64,000 nucleotides of DNA from Cellulophaga sp. 20_2_10 (GCF_023476645.1 NZ_JAMCOJ010000004.1:402141-466140), one strand, 5' to 3'. Shown: positions 27,205 to 37,466, counted from the first letter of the stretch. The notes: generated by a model from the sequence alone, not told the origin. A program made the numbers and translations.

Positions 27205-28326
27205 TTATCCGTTGTTAAGCATAACTGGCATAACAAGCATTGTTACATGCTCGCCTTCATCTACACCATCAATAGGTGTTAAAATACCTGCTCTGTTTGG
27301 TAAACTCATTTCTAATGAAACATCATCAGAATTTAAATTCCCTAGCATTTCTACTAAAAAACGAGAGTTAAACCCTATTTGCATATCGTCTCCTTGGTAA
27401 GAACACGTTAAACGTTCTTCTGCTTTATTGCTGTAATCTATATCTTCAGCAGAAATATTTAGTTCTGCACCAGCAACCTTTAAACGTATTTGGTGTGTAG
27501 TTTTGTTAGAGAAAATAGAAACACGTCTAACAGAACTTAAAAGCTGAGTTCTAGAGATGCTAAGTACATTAGGATTCTCTTTTGGGATTACAGCTTCATA
27601 GTTAGGGTATTTACCGTCAATTAACCTACAGATTAACTCTGTGTTGTTAAAAGTAAATTTAGCGTTGCTTTCATTGTACTCTATAGTAACATCGTTTTCA
27701 CTACCACCAAGTATACCTTTTAACAATGTTAACGGTTTTTTAGGCATAATAAATTCTGCTACCTGACTAGCTGTAACATCTGTACGTTGGTATTTTACAA
27801 GTTTGTGTGCATCTGTAGCAACAAACGTTAAGTTCTCTGGAGAAAACTGAAAAAATACACCACTCATTACAGGTCTTAAATCGTCATTACCAGCTGCAAA
27901 AATAGTTTTGTTAATAGCAGTAGCTAAAATATCACCTAAAATAGTTGTTGTACTAGGGTTAGATAATTCTACAGCGTTAGGGAATTCTGCACCGTCTACA
28001 TATGCCAAAGCATACTTACCGTGGTTAGAACTAATTTCTACCGTATTATTTTCTTCTACAACAAACGTTAATGGTTGCTCTGGAAACGTTTTAAGGGTTT
28101 CTAATAATAGTTTTGCTGGTAAAGCAATTGTACCCTCATTATCAGAATCTACTTCTAAAACAGAACTCATTGTAGTTTCTAAATCAGAGGCAGAAACAGT
28201 AAGACTGTTTTGCTTTAATTCAAACAAAAAATTATCTAAAATTGGTAATGTGTTACTATTATTAATAACACCACCTAAAACTTGTAATTGCTTTAACAAA
28301 TAAGTACTAGATACTATAAATTTCAT
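27205..28326 (-). CDS. dnaN: DNA polymerase III beta sliding clamp
   Basis: A 373-residue ring-forming processivity clamp. It starts MKFIVSSTYLLKQLQVLGGV and shows three similar domains: IALPAKLLLETLKTFPEQPL, a central RPVMSGVFFQFSPENLTFVATDAHKLVKY and a C-terminal GFNSRFLVEMLGNLNSDDV. The usual end (MLVMPVML) is present. It is followed by the gliding genes gldG and gldF on the same strand but 128 bp away, a common flavobacterial neighbourhood. Essential replication protein. Confidence 0.96.
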   Translation of the reverse strand: MKFIVSSTYLLKQLQVLGGVINNSNTLPILDNFLFELKQNSLTVSASDLETTMSSVLEVDSDNEGTIALPAKLLLETLKTFPEQPLTFVVEENNTVEISSNHGKYALAYVDGAEFPNAVELSNPSTTTILGDILATAINKTIFAAGNDDLRPVMSGVFFQFSPENLTFVATDAHKLVKYQRTDVTASQVAEFIMPKKPLTLLKGILGGSENDVTIEYNESNAKFTFNNTELICRLIDGKYPNYEAVIPKENPNVLSISRTQLLSSVRRVSIFSNKTTHQIRLKVAGAELNISAEDIDYSNKAEERLTCSYQGDDMQIGFNSRFLVEMLGNLNSDDVSLEMSLPNRAGILTPIDGVDEGEHVTMLVMPVMLNNG

Positions 28327-28454
28327 CAGCTATATAATTTTCTTCATTTATGGTTAGGCTCTCAAATGCCTTAAGTTCTTCTTAAAAATCTTAAAAAATC
28401 CTTGAAACAAAGATATTTTAATTGTGCTTTTAACGAAAACAAACTTATTAACAC

Positions 28455-30122
28455 TTATTTACCGTATTTCTGTTTTCTATAATAATTAAATATAAAACCA
28501 AAAAGCAGCGTTAAAACCACTGGTAATGCTATGTTTATAAGTTGCCACTTTGTTTTTTGCGTCGCTATTTTTTCTTTATCAAGGAATGGTACAGCTACTT
28601 TTTTAGTACGGATGTTTATAAGTCCACTATCATCTAGCAGGTAATTTAGGCTGTTCACCATAAATTCTTTGTTCCCGTAAGCATTGTTTGTCCATTTGTC
28701 ATAACCAAGTTCTAAAGGCTTTCCTTTGCTCACTTGATTCTTAATAACATCACCATCTGCAATAACCAACATTTTATTTGGACCACCAACTTCTTTGTTG
28801 TTTTCTATTTTAAAAGGCTTAACACGATTGGTAAAAACCGATTTAAAATTACCCTCTACAAGAACCACTAAAGGTTTATTACCATTATTGTATTCTTCTT
28901 TATTAGGACTCTTTGTAGTGCTTTCTAAACTAATAATATTAGGTGTGCCAACTACAGCAGACAAAGGTGAACTATAGTATAAAATTGTCTTTTTTAAATC
29001 GTTATTATCTAAAAGGTCTATTGTGTTTGCAAACTGAAAGCGCAAAGCTTCTAAATTGTTATTAATAGGATGATCGTTTCTAGAGAAAACCATAGGATTA
29101 AATGGCCAGGGAACTGGATTGTATTGCGAGTTATTACCATCTCCATTCGCCAGTACAATTTGTGTAGCATAGATGTCTTTTACCAATACCGGGTTTACAC
29201 GTAAACCATATTTAAAGAAAAAGTCTTTTAAGTTTAAATCTCTTGGATACGCTAAAGATTTGCCCTCTTCATTATACAAGCTGTCTAGTTCCATACTAAC
29301 GTTATCTATAAGCCACATAGATTTTCCGCCCTGTACCATAAACTGGTCTAAAACATACTTTTCTTTATCTGTAAAAGCTTCTGTTGGCTTGGCAATAAGG
29401 GCTAGGTCGTATTTCTGTAATTCTTTTAATGTTTTTTGAGGATTGGTAGCTACAGAATCTAACGTAAATGCTCCAATATTATAATACTCTCTTATCGTAG
29501 ATAAATAATCTGCTAAGTTAATATCTTGTAATTCGCCATTACCTTTTAAAACTGCAATTCTCTTTTTTTCTTTAATGTTCAGCTTTGTAAAAGCATCTGC
29601 AAAAGAATATTCTAAATGCTGTATGGAGTTGGTAACACGATCTTCTGCTGTAGATCCTAATTTGTTTTTAAGCAAAGCAACTTTAACGGTTTTATCATTA
29701 TAGTTAACCATTGCCCAAGGAAAAACAAACTCCTGAGATACTTTTCCGTTTTCTTCTACAGTTACATTAGCAGGTGTTAAGCCTAACTTCTGCATTTCTA
29801 AAATGGCATTATCAGATGAGCCTGTAGTTTCTAAAGGATTTATAAAGTTAAATTTTATATTATTGTTTTCTGCAGCAAATTCTTCTAGTATCTGTTTGGT
29901 TTCAAATTTTAATTTTACAAATTCTGCTGGTAATTCGCCCTCTAAAAGAACATCAATTATAACAGGATTACTAAATTCTTGTACCGTTTGTAACGCAGCA
30001 GTAGATAAGGTGTACCTACTATCTTCGGTAACATCTATTCTTGTATATATAAAGCTAGATACTATGTTAAGGAGTACTAAGGCTATAAAACCAATAGCTA
30101 CGGAGGTGAGTGTCTTTTTCAT
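28455..30122 (-). CDS. gldG: Gliding-motility ABC transporter auxiliary component GldG
   Basis: A 555-residue protein with an N-terminal membrane helix, the ABC_transp_aux domain over most of the length (YTRIDVTEDSRYTLSTAA near residue 27; NGELQDINLADYLSTIREYYNI; MVQGGKSMWLIDNVSMELDSL) and a C-terminal helix next to NYYRKQKYGK. In Flavobacterium johnsoniae GldA/GldF/GldG form an ABC transporter linked to gliding. Its ATG overlaps the gldF stop by one base (TAATG), so the two are coupled. Confidence 0.93.
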   Translation of the reverse strand: MKKTLTSVAIGFIALVLLNIVSSFIYTRIDVTEDSRYTLSTAALQTVQEFSNPVIIDVLLEGELPAEFVKLKFETKQILEEFAAENNNIKFNFINPLETTGSSDNAILEMQKLGLTPANVTVEENGKVSQEFVFPWAMVNYNDKTVKVALLKNKLGSTAEDRVTNSIQHLEYSFADAFTKLNIKEKKRIAVLKGNGELQDINLADYLSTIREYYNIGAFTLDSVATNPQKTLKELQKYDLALIAKPTEAFTDKEKYVLDQFMVQGGKSMWLIDNVSMELDSLYNEEGKSLAYPRDLNLKDFFFKYGLRVNPVLVKDIYATQIVLANGDGNNSQYNPVPWPFNPMVFSRNDHPINNNLEALRFQFANTIDLLDNNDLKKTILYYSSPLSAVVGTPNIISLESTTKSPNKEEYNNGNKPLVVLVEGNFKSVFTNRVKPFKIENNKEVGGPNKMLVIADGDVIKNQVSKGKPLELGYDKWTNNAYGNKEFMVNSLNYLLDDSGLINIRTKKVAVPFLDKEKIATQKTKWQLINIALPVVLTLLFGFIFNYYRKQKYGK

Positions 30123-30853
30123 TATCGGTTTAAGTTTTTAAGTTGTACCACAGTTAAAAACAAGAAAAAGACAGTTAATGTAATAAAATAGACTAAATCT
30201 CTTGTATCTATAACACCGCGTGCAATACTTTCAAAATGCGCTTTCATTCCTAAAGAAGCTATAGCTACAGCAGTGCTGCCCTCGGTAAATAAAGTGCTAA
30301 TTCCTTGAAAACCGTAAAAACAGACAAAGCAAAGTATAAGAGCCAGTAAAAAGGCAACAATTTGGTTTTGTGATAGGGTCGAGGCAAATATACCAATAGC
30401 CGTATAACTAGACATTAAAAATAGTAAACCAAAATAAGAGCCAAAAACTACGCCCATATCTAAGTTACCAACCGTTGTACCTAGTTCTGATATGGTATAG
30501 ACATATAAAAAGGTTGGTATTATAGCTATAACCACTAAAGTTAAAGTTCCTAAAAACTTACCAAAAACGGTTTGCCATAAAGATATTGGCTTTATAAAAA
30601 GGAGTTCTAAGGTTCCTGTTTTGCGTTCTTCAGAAAAACTCTTCATTGTAATAGCGGGTATTAAAAACAAAAATACCCAAGGCACTAGAAAAAAGAAACT
30701 GCTAAGGTCTGCAAAACCGTAATCAAAAATATTATACTCTCCTTTAAAGACCCATAAAAACAGGCCGCTAAATATTAAAAATAAGCCTATGACCATATAG
30801 CCAATAGGGGACGTAAAAAACGATTGTATTTCTCGTTTGTAAATGGCGTACAT
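30122..30853 (-). CDS. gldF: Gliding-motility ABC transporter permease GldF
   Basis: A 243-residue ABC-2 type permease with six membrane segments. It starts MYAIYKREIQSFFTSPIGYM, contains the cytoplasmic coupling region ITMKSFSEERKTGTLELLF, and ends FLTVVQLKNLNR. The partner ATPase GldA is not in the window, as is usual for flavobacteria. It is preceded by a small monooxygenase gene with a 3-4 bp gap and followed by gldG with a one-base overlap. Confidence 0.93.
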   Translation of the reverse strand: MYAIYKREIQSFFTSPIGYMVIGLFLIFSGLFLWVFKGEYNIFDYGFADLSSFFFLVPWVFLFLIPAITMKSFSEERKTGTLELLFIKPISLWQTVFGKFLGTLTLVVIAIIPTFLYVYTISELGTTVGNLDMGVVFGSYFGLLFLMSSYTAIGIFASTLSQNQIVAFLLALILCFVCFYGFQGISTLFTEGSTAVAIASLGMKAHFESIARGVIDTRDLVYFITLTVFFLFLTVVQLKNLNR

Positions 30854-30857
30854 CTAG

Positions 30858-31154
30858 TTAATTTAAGGTTTCATTTTTATTTACAGTCCAAGCCTCTGGC
30901 TTAGCTGCAAACAATACTTTGGTTTTTGCCCAAACACTTGTAAATAAATCTGAGTGTCTGTAACTATCTAGGGCAGTCTCACTATCCCAATAACTATATG
31001 TGAAAAATATAGCAGGATTGTTTTTGTCTTGGTACAACTCTAGGAAATTACAGCCTTCAAAATTTCTGATAAAATGTTTAGACTCGTTAAATATGTTTTC
31101 AAAGCTAACAATATTTTCAGTTTTAAACGTCAATTTTACAATGCGTACTATCAT
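30858..31154 (-). CDS. Antibiotic biosynthesis monooxygenase (ABM) domain protein
   Basis: A 98-residue ferredoxin-like ABM protein. Features are MIVRIVKLTFK at the start, the NFEGCNFLELYQDKNNPAIFFTYSYWDSETALDSYRHSDLF core with the conserved H and S, and WAKTKVLFAAKPEAW at the end. Family members act on small aromatic or haem-like compounds, but many are uncharacterised. It directly abuts the preceding gene (no spacer) and sits 3 bp from gldF, so it is part of that operon. Confidence 0.85.
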   Translation of the reverse strand: MIVRIVKLTFKTENIVSFENIFNESKHFIRNFEGCNFLELYQDKNNPAIFFTYSYWDSETALDSYRHSDLFTSVWAKTKVLFAAKPEAWTVNKNETLN

Positions 31155-31985
31155 TTATAAAAAATTAATGGTTACGGTGTCTCTATAATCTAACCCCAAT
31201 AGGGTAGATGCGCCACCAACTGTAGTTAAATTACTTTTGTAAATAGCCAATTCTAAAAACAAGGACGAGTTAAATAAGGCTAATAAATCTCCAGGACCCT
31301 TGCGGTAATTTTCATCAATTTCATAATTAATAATATCACTGTATTTATTAAATATCTGTTTTAAGACTTTACCACGCACTCGTACTTCATAATCCCTACC
31401 ATTTCTATAAGCATCAAATAAGTTTTTTTGGATGTTACTTACAACATTACCGTAATTGTCTATGTAAACAATGTTTCCTATAATGGTATTACCACCATCT
31501 ACTAGCTGCGGTACAAAATCTTTAAATGTATTTAAATCTTTAAAAGGTTTGCCAACAACTTCCATTTTTCCGCCTCTAACTAAATGACAAGCAGCTTTTA
31601 CAAATACATCGTACGTTGGGAATGGCCCGTCTTTTGTATCTGGTATGTTAATAGAAACAATGTTGTCTGGTTTAATTTCAGAAGTTATTAAACAAACAAC
31701 ACCATTGTTAGCACTTATAAAATAGTGTCCGTCTACATACGTTATAATATGCTCATTTTCTTTGGTTAATTCAGCATCTACCCCCACAATGTGTATAGTG
31801 CCTTTAGGAAAGGTTTTATAAGAGTTTTTAAGAATGTAGGCACATTCCTGAATATTAAAAGGATTTATACTATGTGAGACGTCTACAATAGTAGCGTTTT
31901 CCAATTCGCTAAAAATTGCACCTTTTAATGCGCCAACAAAATGGTCTTTGTATCCAAAATCAGTAGTTAGTGTTAGTATTGTCAT
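31155..31985 (-). CDS. S-adenosylmethionine hydrolase/halogenase-fold protein (DUF62)
   Basis: A 276-residue protein of the SAM hydroxide adenosyltransferase family, which cleaves S-adenosylmethionine to adenosine and methionine. Motifs include ILTLTTDFGYKDHFVGALKG with the active Asp, DVSHSINPFNIQECAYIL, the HIVGVDAE segment and GHYFISANNGV. The C-terminal beta-barrel ends GGASTLLGLDYRDTVTINF. It is the first gene of the operon leading into gldF and gldG and is divergent from phoH. Confidence 0.9.
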   Translation of the reverse strand: MTILTLTTDFGYKDHFVGALKGAIFSELENATIVDVSHSINPFNIQECAYILKNSYKTFPKGTIHIVGVDAELTKENEHIITYVDGHYFISANNGVVCLITSEIKPDNIVSINIPDTKDGPFPTYDVFVKAACHLVRGGKMEVVGKPFKDLNTFKDFVPQLVDGGNTIIGNIVYIDNYGNVVSNIQKNLFDAYRNGRDYEVRVRGKVLKQIFNKYSDIINYEIDENYRKGPGDLLALFNSSLFLELAIYKSNLTTVGGASTLLGLDYRDTVTINFL

Positions 31986-32113
31986 TTATGACTGTTGATA
32001 TGTTTTTTACCGTGGTGCAGTGATTTTGATTAAATTTGTTATACAAAATTACATAAAAAAATAGCCAACTGAAATTTATATTTACGTCCTAACCTTTTAA
32101 TACATTTTTTCAT

Positions 32114-33067
32114 TTGAACGAAATCATAATTGAACTCACAGAAATAAGTCCTAGAGAATTTTTTGGGCATCAAAATGCGCATATAGATTTACTGAAAAAA
32201 TACTTTCCAAAACTGAAGATTGTTGCACGTGGTAGCAAAATTAAAGCTTACGGAGATGATGAGCATTTAGAAGAATTTGATAAGCGTTTAGCGATGCTTA
32301 TGACACATTTTGCCAAGTACAACAAAATAGACGAAAATGTTATAGAAAGAATTTTTACTAGCGAAAGCAAAGAAGACTATGCTACAACACAAAGTAGTGG
32401 CGATGTTTTACTACATGGCGTAAGTGGTAGACTTATAAAAGCACAAACTGCGAACCAACGCAAATTAGTAGAAGCAGCTAGAACAAGCGATATGGTTTTT
32501 GCTATTGGTCCTGCAGGTACGGGAAAAACGTATGTAGGTGTGGCTTTGGCAGTTAAGGCGTTAAAAGAAAAACAAGTAAGACGTATTATTTTAACAAGAC
32601 CTGCTGTAGAGGCTGGAGAGAACTTAGGTTTTTTACCGGGCGATTTAAAAGAAAAACTAGATCCGTATATGCAACCTTTATATGATGCTTTACGAGATAT
32701 GATTCCTGCAGAGAAATTAGCGCATTACATAGAAAATGGTACCATACAAATTGCACCAATGGCTTTTATGCGCGGTAGAACTTTAGACAATGCTTTTGTT
32801 ATTTTAGATGAAGCACAAAATACAACGCACGCCCAAATGAAGATGTTTTTAACACGTATGGGTAAAAATGCAAAGTTTTTATTAACAGGAGATCCAGGAC
32901 AAATAGATTTACCACGTAGAATAATTTCGGGATTAAAAGAAGCTTTGCTAGTTTTGTCTAATGTAGAGGGAATAAAAATTATTTATCTAGACGATAAGGA
33001 TGTCGTGAGACACAAATTGGTTAAAAAAGTAATAGAAGCATATAAAAATATAGAGCATCAAAATTAA
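32114..33067 (+). CDS. phoH: PhoH-like ATPase
   Basis: A 317-residue P-loop protein. A KH-like N-terminal part is followed by GPAGTGKTYVGVALAVKAL (Walker A), ILTRPAVEAGENLGFLPGDL and FVILDEAQNTTHAQMKMFLTR (Walker B), then FLLTGDPGQIDLPR. The start is a TTG at 32114, directly after a T-rich stretch. PhoH proteins are predicted RNA helicase/ribonuclease-associated ATPases; the cellular role is poorly defined. purC follows 9 bp downstream, so the two form an operon. Confidence 0.92.
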   Translation: MNEIIIELTEISPREFFGHQNAHIDLLKKYFPKLKIVARGSKIKAYGDDEHLEEFDKRLAMLMTHFAKYNKIDENVIERIFTSESKEDYATTQSSGDVLLHGVSGRLIKAQTANQRKLVEAARTSDMVFAIGPAGTGKTYVGVALAVKALKEKQVRRIILTRPAVEAGENLGFLPGDLKEKLDPYMQPLYDALRDMIPAEKLAHYIENGTIQIAPMAFMRGRTLDNAFVILDEAQNTTHAQMKMFLTRMGKNAKFLLTGDPGQIDLPRRIISGLKEALLVLSNVEGIKIIYLDDKDVVRHKLVKKVIEAYKNIEHQN

Positions 33068-33076
33068 CACATACTA

Positions 33077-34027
33077 ATGAATACAATTACAGATACCAAT
33101 TTTAAGTTTCCTAAGCAGGTTAACGTTTACAAAGGAAAAGTTAGAGAAGTATATCGTTTAGAGGATGATATTATGGTAATGGTAGCAACAGATAGGCTTT
33201 CTGCTTTTGATGTGGTTATGCCAAAAGGAATACCATACAAGGGGCAAATACTAAACCAGATTGCCACTAAAATGATGAACGAAACTGCGGATATAGTTCC
33301 AAATTGGTTATTAGCAACACCAGATGCTAATGTTGCTATTGGTCATGCTTGCGAACCTTTTAAGGTAGAGATGGTTATTCGCGGTTACATGTCTGGCCAT
33401 GCAGCTAGAGAATACAAGGCAGGCAAAAGAATACTTTGTGGTGTAGCAATGGCAGAAGGTTTAAAAGAGAACGATAAATTCCCAACACCCATAATTACAC
33501 CTGCAACTAAAGCAGAAATGGGAGATCATGATGAAGATATCTCTAGAGAAGATATTATAAAACGTGGAATAGTTTCTGAAGAAGATTACAAGCAACTAGA
33601 GGCATACACCTATGCTTTATTTAACAGAGGTACAGAAATAGCGGCTAAAAGAGGATTAATTTTAGTAGATACTAAATATGAGTTTGGAAAAACTAAGGAT
33701 GGTAAAATTGTATTAATTGATGAGATACATACACCAGATTCTTCTCGTTATTTTTATACAGACGGCTATGCGGAGCGTCAAGAAAAAGGAGAAGCACAAA
33801 AACAGCTTTCTAAGGAATTTGTACGCCAATGGTTAATTAGCAATAATTTTCAAGGTTTAGAAGGACAAACAGTACCTGTAATGTCAGATGAATATATTGC
33901 AACTGTATCTGAAAGGTATATAGAATTATACGAAAACATAACAGGAGAAACTTTTGTAAAAGCAGATGTTACCAATATACAAAGCCGTATAGAAACCAAT
34001 GTTTTAGCGTGTTTAAAGACACTATAA
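33077..34027 (+). CDS. purC: Phosphoribosylaminoimidazole-succinocarboxamide synthase
   Basis: A 316-residue SAICAR synthetase catalysing the ATP-dependent joining of aspartate to CAIR in purine synthesis. Motifs are [15 protein letters not shown] (glycine-rich loop), [42 protein letters not shown] and [17 protein letters not shown]. The length fits the longer bacterial/eukaryotic-like PurC. It lies 9 bp after phoH and ends before a perfect 40-bp palindrome that serves as terminator. Confidence 0.96.
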   Translation: MNTITDTNFKFPKQVNVYKGKVREVYRLEDDIMVMVATDRLSAFDVVMPKGIPYKGQILNQIATKMMNETADIVPNWLLATPDANVAIGHACEPFKVEMVIRGYMSGHAAREYKAGKRILCGVAMAEGLKENDKFPTPIITPATKAEMGDHDEDISREDIIKRGIVSEEDYKQLEAYTYALFNRGTEIAAKRGLILVDTKYEFGKTKDGKIVLIDEIHTPDSSRYFYTDGYAERQEKGEAQKQLSKEFVRQWLISNNFQGLEGQTVPVMSDEYIATVSERYIELYENITGETFVKADVTNIQSRIETNVLACLKTL

Positions 34028-34040
34028 AATACAGTTGATA

Positions 34041-34080
34041 AAACAATAAAAGACCGTATATATACGGTCTTTTATTGTTT
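34041..34080. terminator. Bidirectional terminator, 40-bp perfect palindrome
   Basis: The two 20-bp arms, 34041-34060 (starting AAACAATAAAAGACC) and 34061-34080, are exact reverse complements with no central spacer. The flanks give T-rich tails on either strand. It sits between the end of purC (34027) and the end of the response-regulator gene (34083), so it can terminate both. Confidence 0.85.
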
Positions 34081-34082
34081 TA

Positions 34083-34487
34083 TTAAACCTCTAAACTTTC
34101 AATAATAGTTTTTAATTGTCCGGGTTTAATAGGCTTTATAATGTAACCGTTAATTTCGGCTACACTGTTAGCACGTTCTATATCTACAGGATCTACAGAA
34201 GAAGAAACCATATAGACCGTTATTTTTTTGTCAATTTGTGGTTTTACCTTTGTGTATTCTTCCATAAACTGAAACCCATCCATAATGGGCATATTGTTAT
34301 CTAAGAAAATAACATCTGGTAAATCAAAATTGTTTTTTAGATTCTCTAGCATAAAATTTAAGGCTTGTTCTCCGTCAGAAAAAACCATTATTTTTTTTGC
34401 TAAATCCAGTGCTTTAATTGTTTTTACTATTGTAAATTGATAAATGTCATCATCATCAATAATACATACGTTAAAATGGTTTTTCAT
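34083..34487 (-). CDS. Single-domain response regulator
   Basis: A 134-residue receiver domain without an output domain. It has the acidic pocket IIDDDD near residues 10-15, the phospho-acceptor Asp in PDVIFLDNNMPIMDGF, Ser in YMVSSSVDP and Lys in YIIKPIKPGQL. It follows the PAS histidine kinase with a 5-bp gap, so it is its probable partner. It could act as a phosphate shuttle or by protein-protein contact. Confidence 0.93.
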   Translation of the reverse strand: MKNHFNVCIIDDDDIYQFTIVKTIKALDLAKKIMVFSDGEQALNFMLENLKNNFDLPDVIFLDNNMPIMDGFQFMEEYTKVKPQIDKKITVYMVSSSVDPVDIERANSVAEINGYIIKPIKPGQLKTIIESLEV

Positions 34488-34492
34488 AATGT

Positions 34493-36787
34493 TTAGTTTA
34501 GTGTTAAGATGAATGTGGTTCCTTTGTTTACTGTACTTTCTGCAGTGATAATACCACCTAATGATTCGATTTGTACTTTGGTCATAAACAAACCAATACC
34601 TTTTGCTTGCGGATGTCTATGAAAAACTTTGTTTAGACCAAATAATTTATGTCCGTGTCTTTCTAGATCTATTCCAAGACCATTATCAGCTATGGTTAAG
34701 GTAACTCTGTTTTTTACAAGAAAGGATTTTAATGTTATTTCTGGTATACGATCTGGTGATCTATATTTTAAAGCATTGCTAACTAAGTTTAAAAATATGC
34801 TCTCTAGATATACCTTGCTGTACAAGATTGTTGGTACTTTAGAAAAATCGCTTTTTATTATTGCTCCAGTTTCGCGTATTTCTCCAGTTAGTATTTCTGT
34901 TGTTTTAAGTAAAGCGTCTTCAAACTTTAATTTTTTTAATTCTGTTGGTGCTCCATTAGATGTTTTTAAAGCTTCAACAAGTGTGTCTAATGTTTCTGTT
35001 AAATGACCAACAACGATCTCAAACTTCTCAAATAAAATAGCTTTATCTTCTTCATCCTCAGAGGTATTGTAAAAGCCTAAAAGGGAGTTAAGGTTACTTA
35101 CTGGTGCGCGTAAATTATGAGATGTTATATGTGCAAAGTCCGCTAATTGTCTATTTTTATTAAGTAAATTATCAGTTAATACTTCTAACCTTTCTTTAGA
35201 TTTTAAAATTTTATATTCGGCTTGTTTTTGTTCTGTTATATCTCTAATTGCAACAGAAATTAATAAACCTTCCTCGGTTTCTAAAGGAGATAAATTTATC
35301 TGAATAGGAATTTTTTCTTTTCGGTTGTTAACTGCAAAATACTCCTCACTACATTCAACTTTATTTGTTTTAGCACTTGTATAAAAATTATTATTACTGG
35401 TTTCGTACTTGTGCATAAACTTATCTGGGATAAGAAGTTCTATAGGTTTGTGATGTAATTCTATAGACGGGTAACCAAATAATTTTTCTGCCTCTTTATT
35501 ACTTATTTGTATTATTCCATTTTCATCTATAATTAGCATAGCATCAGGAGCTGACTCCAATAGACCTCTAAATTTTATTTCTGCCATTCGTAACTGTGTT
35601 ACATCTTGGCAGGTCCCCATCATTTCAATTGGTTCTCCTAATTCGTTTACTATTAACTCTCCTAGTAAATGAACTGTTTTTACGGTTTTATCTTCTAAAA
35701 CAATGCGGTGTAATACATCTGTAAAATTATTTTCTTTTACCGTATTTTCTATAAAATTAGAAACATTTCCTCTATCTTCAGGATGAATGTGATTAAAGTA
35801 TGTTTCAAATGGTATTTTGGGATGTAATATAGGATCTCTACCAAAAATACTATACATATTTGTAGACCAAGAAATATCATTGGTAATCATATTCCAGCTC
35901 CAATTACCCATCATAGTAATTTGCTCTGCGTAGTTTAAGAGTTGGTTCTTTTTTATAAGTTCGTTTTCAGCTTTTTTACGGTCTGTTATGTCATAAAAAA
36001 TTCCCAAAACACCTAAATACTCATCTAAATCATTTTTAATAGGAGTTAAAGATAATTCTACAGGAAAAAGATCTCCGTTTTTTTTACGAAAAGTCCATTC
36101 TCTAGTATCTTTAATATTTTGCAACGATAGTTCGTAGAATGGATTATAATTCTTGATCCCCTTCTTATTATACTTTGCGGCAAATTCTTTGCTTACTGCT
36201 TTAAGCTCATTTTGTAGTAAGATTGAAGTAGGGACCATTTTGTTAATAACTTCTTCAGCTGTATACCCTAACAATTCTTCTGCACCAGAATTAAATTGTC
36301 TAACATTACTTTGTTTGTCTACAGAAACAATAGCTACTGCACTAGAGTTAATTATAGAGTAAAGTTCAGAATTAGTGCTTTGTAGTGCTCTTTCAGTATT
36401 TCTTTTACTTGTAACATCCTGAAAAATTCCATAAACCTTTTTTACAACTCCATTTTCTATATCTGCTAAGCCAATTTTACGGACAACAATTACATTTTTA
36501 TTTGTAGTGCATAATTCTAGCTCTACATCAAAACTAACCCCATTAGTTATAAGGTTGGTCATTAATTTACCCAATTCTTCTGCATCGGACTTTCGCTGAA
36601 AAAAATTATAACTTTCTTGGTGACTTAATAAAAAGTCATGGGGTACGCCAATAATATCACAAGTAATATTATCTATAATGTAAGTTTCAGTTTTTATATC
36701 TAATTCCCATAACCCTATTCTTGCTGCATTATTAATGCGGTCAAGTGTATGTTTTATTTTAGGATTATCTTTAATTGCCTTGTGCAT
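34493..36787 (-). CDS. Multi-PAS hybrid-type sensor histidine kinase (no membrane segment)
   Basis: A 764-residue kinase from the chosen start. There are four PAS-type sensor modules: about 15-125, 135-260 (SSAVAIVSVDKQSNVRQFNSG), 280-395 (GNWSWNMITNDISWSTN) and 405-530 (DAMLIIDENGIIQISNKEAE). A HisKA-like helix with His in ITSHNLRAPVSNL and a HATPase_c domain follow (NALKYRSPDR, ADNGLGIDL, GIGLFMTK). The first in-frame ATG (36835) would add a Tyr/Lys/Ile-rich stretch; the start at 36787 (MHKAIKDNPK) is preferred. It is cytoplasmic, so its cue is probably intracellular. The partner regulator follows by 5 bp. Confidence 0.9.
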   Translation of the reverse strand: MHKAIKDNPKIKHTLDRINNAARIGLWELDIKTETYIIDNITCDIIGVPHDFLLSHQESYNFFQRKSDAEELGKLMTNLITNGVSFDVELELCTTNKNVIVVRKIGLADIENGVVKKVYGIFQDVTSKRNTERALQSTNSELYSIINSSAVAIVSVDKQSNVRQFNSGAEELLGYTAEEVINKMVPTSILLQNELKAVSKEFAAKYNKKGIKNYNPFYELSLQNIKDTREWTFRKKNGDLFPVELSLTPIKNDLDEYLGVLGIFYDITDRKKAENELIKKNQLLNYAEQITMMGNWSWNMITNDISWSTNMYSIFGRDPILHPKIPFETYFNHIHPEDRGNVSNFIENTVKENNFTDVLHRIVLEDKTVKTVHLLGELIVNELGEPIEMMGTCQDVTQLRMAEIKFRGLLESAPDAMLIIDENGIIQISNKEAEKLFGYPSIELHHKPIELLIPDKFMHKYETSNNNFYTSAKTNKVECSEEYFAVNNRKEKIPIQINLSPLETEEGLLISVAIRDITEQKQAEYKILKSKERLEVLTDNLLNKNRQLADFAHITSHNLRAPVSNLNSLLGFYNTSEDEEDKAILFEKFEIVVGHLTETLDTLVEALKTSNGAPTELKKLKFEDALLKTTEILTGEIRETGAIIKSDFSKVPTILYSKVYLESIFLNLVSNALKYRSPDRIPEITLKSFLVKNRVTLTIADNGLGIDLERHGHKLFGLNKVFHRHPQAKGIGLFMTKVQIESLGGIITAESTVNKGTTFILTLN

Positions 36788-37076
36788 TTTAATTTTTATT
36801 ATAAGATAAATTATTCTTTTGTAGGGGGAATACAATCTTCTAAAAATAACTATTTTATTGAAACTATGAGCTGTTGTTCATCAGAAATGTTTTTTTTGTT
36901 TATTTATTTTCGATGAACTACATTTTAAATTTAGATAAATACGACATCAAGGGATGTTATTCTATTTGTTAAGTTTGCTTTTCTGTTAAAATAAGTTACA
37001 TATAGTATAAATATTTAAAAACTATTTATTAGTTTTATAATCTTTAAATCAATGAATTACAATAATTAATTAGCGT

Positions 37077-37466
37077 ATGCAATGTCCTTGTAATCCAACG
37101 CAGCTTTATAAAAATTGCTGCCAAAAAGCACACACAGATATTAGAACTGTAGAGACGGCAGAAGAGCTAATGCGCTCTAGATACAGTGCTTTTGTATTAG
37201 CAGATATAGATTATTTGCAAAAAAGTCATTATAGTAAAACAAGGCCCTCTAAAAGAGAAAAGAAGGGAATAGAAGATTGGACTAATTCTGTGCACTGGGT
37301 TAAATTAGCAATTGTAGATACCATAGATGGTTTAAAAGAAGATACTACGGGTGTTGTAGAGTTTAAAGCTTTTTTTATGGAAGATAATCAGGTTATTATA
37401 TTGCACGAAAAATCTAACTTCTGTATAGAAGATGGTCATTGGGTGTACGTAGATGGCAATAATTAA
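37077..37466 (+). CDS. ychJ: YchJ family protein
   Basis: A 129-residue protein with an N-terminal SEC-C type metal-binding segment (CPCNPTQLYKNCC; Cys at 3, 5, 13 and 14) and the YchJ domain (AEELMRSRYSAFVLADIDYL with the family's RSRYSAF motif, ending FCIEDGHWVYVDG). The second C-terminal SEC-C motif of longer family members is missing. Function unknown. It ends 4 bp inside the end of the convergent exonuclease gene. Confidence 0.9.
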   Translation: MQCPCNPTQLYKNCCQKAHTDIRTVETAEELMRSRYSAFVLADIDYLQKSHYSKTRPSKREKKGIEDWTNSVHWVKLAIVDTIDGLKEDTTGVVEFKAFFMEDNQVIILHEKSNFCIEDGHWVYVDGNN

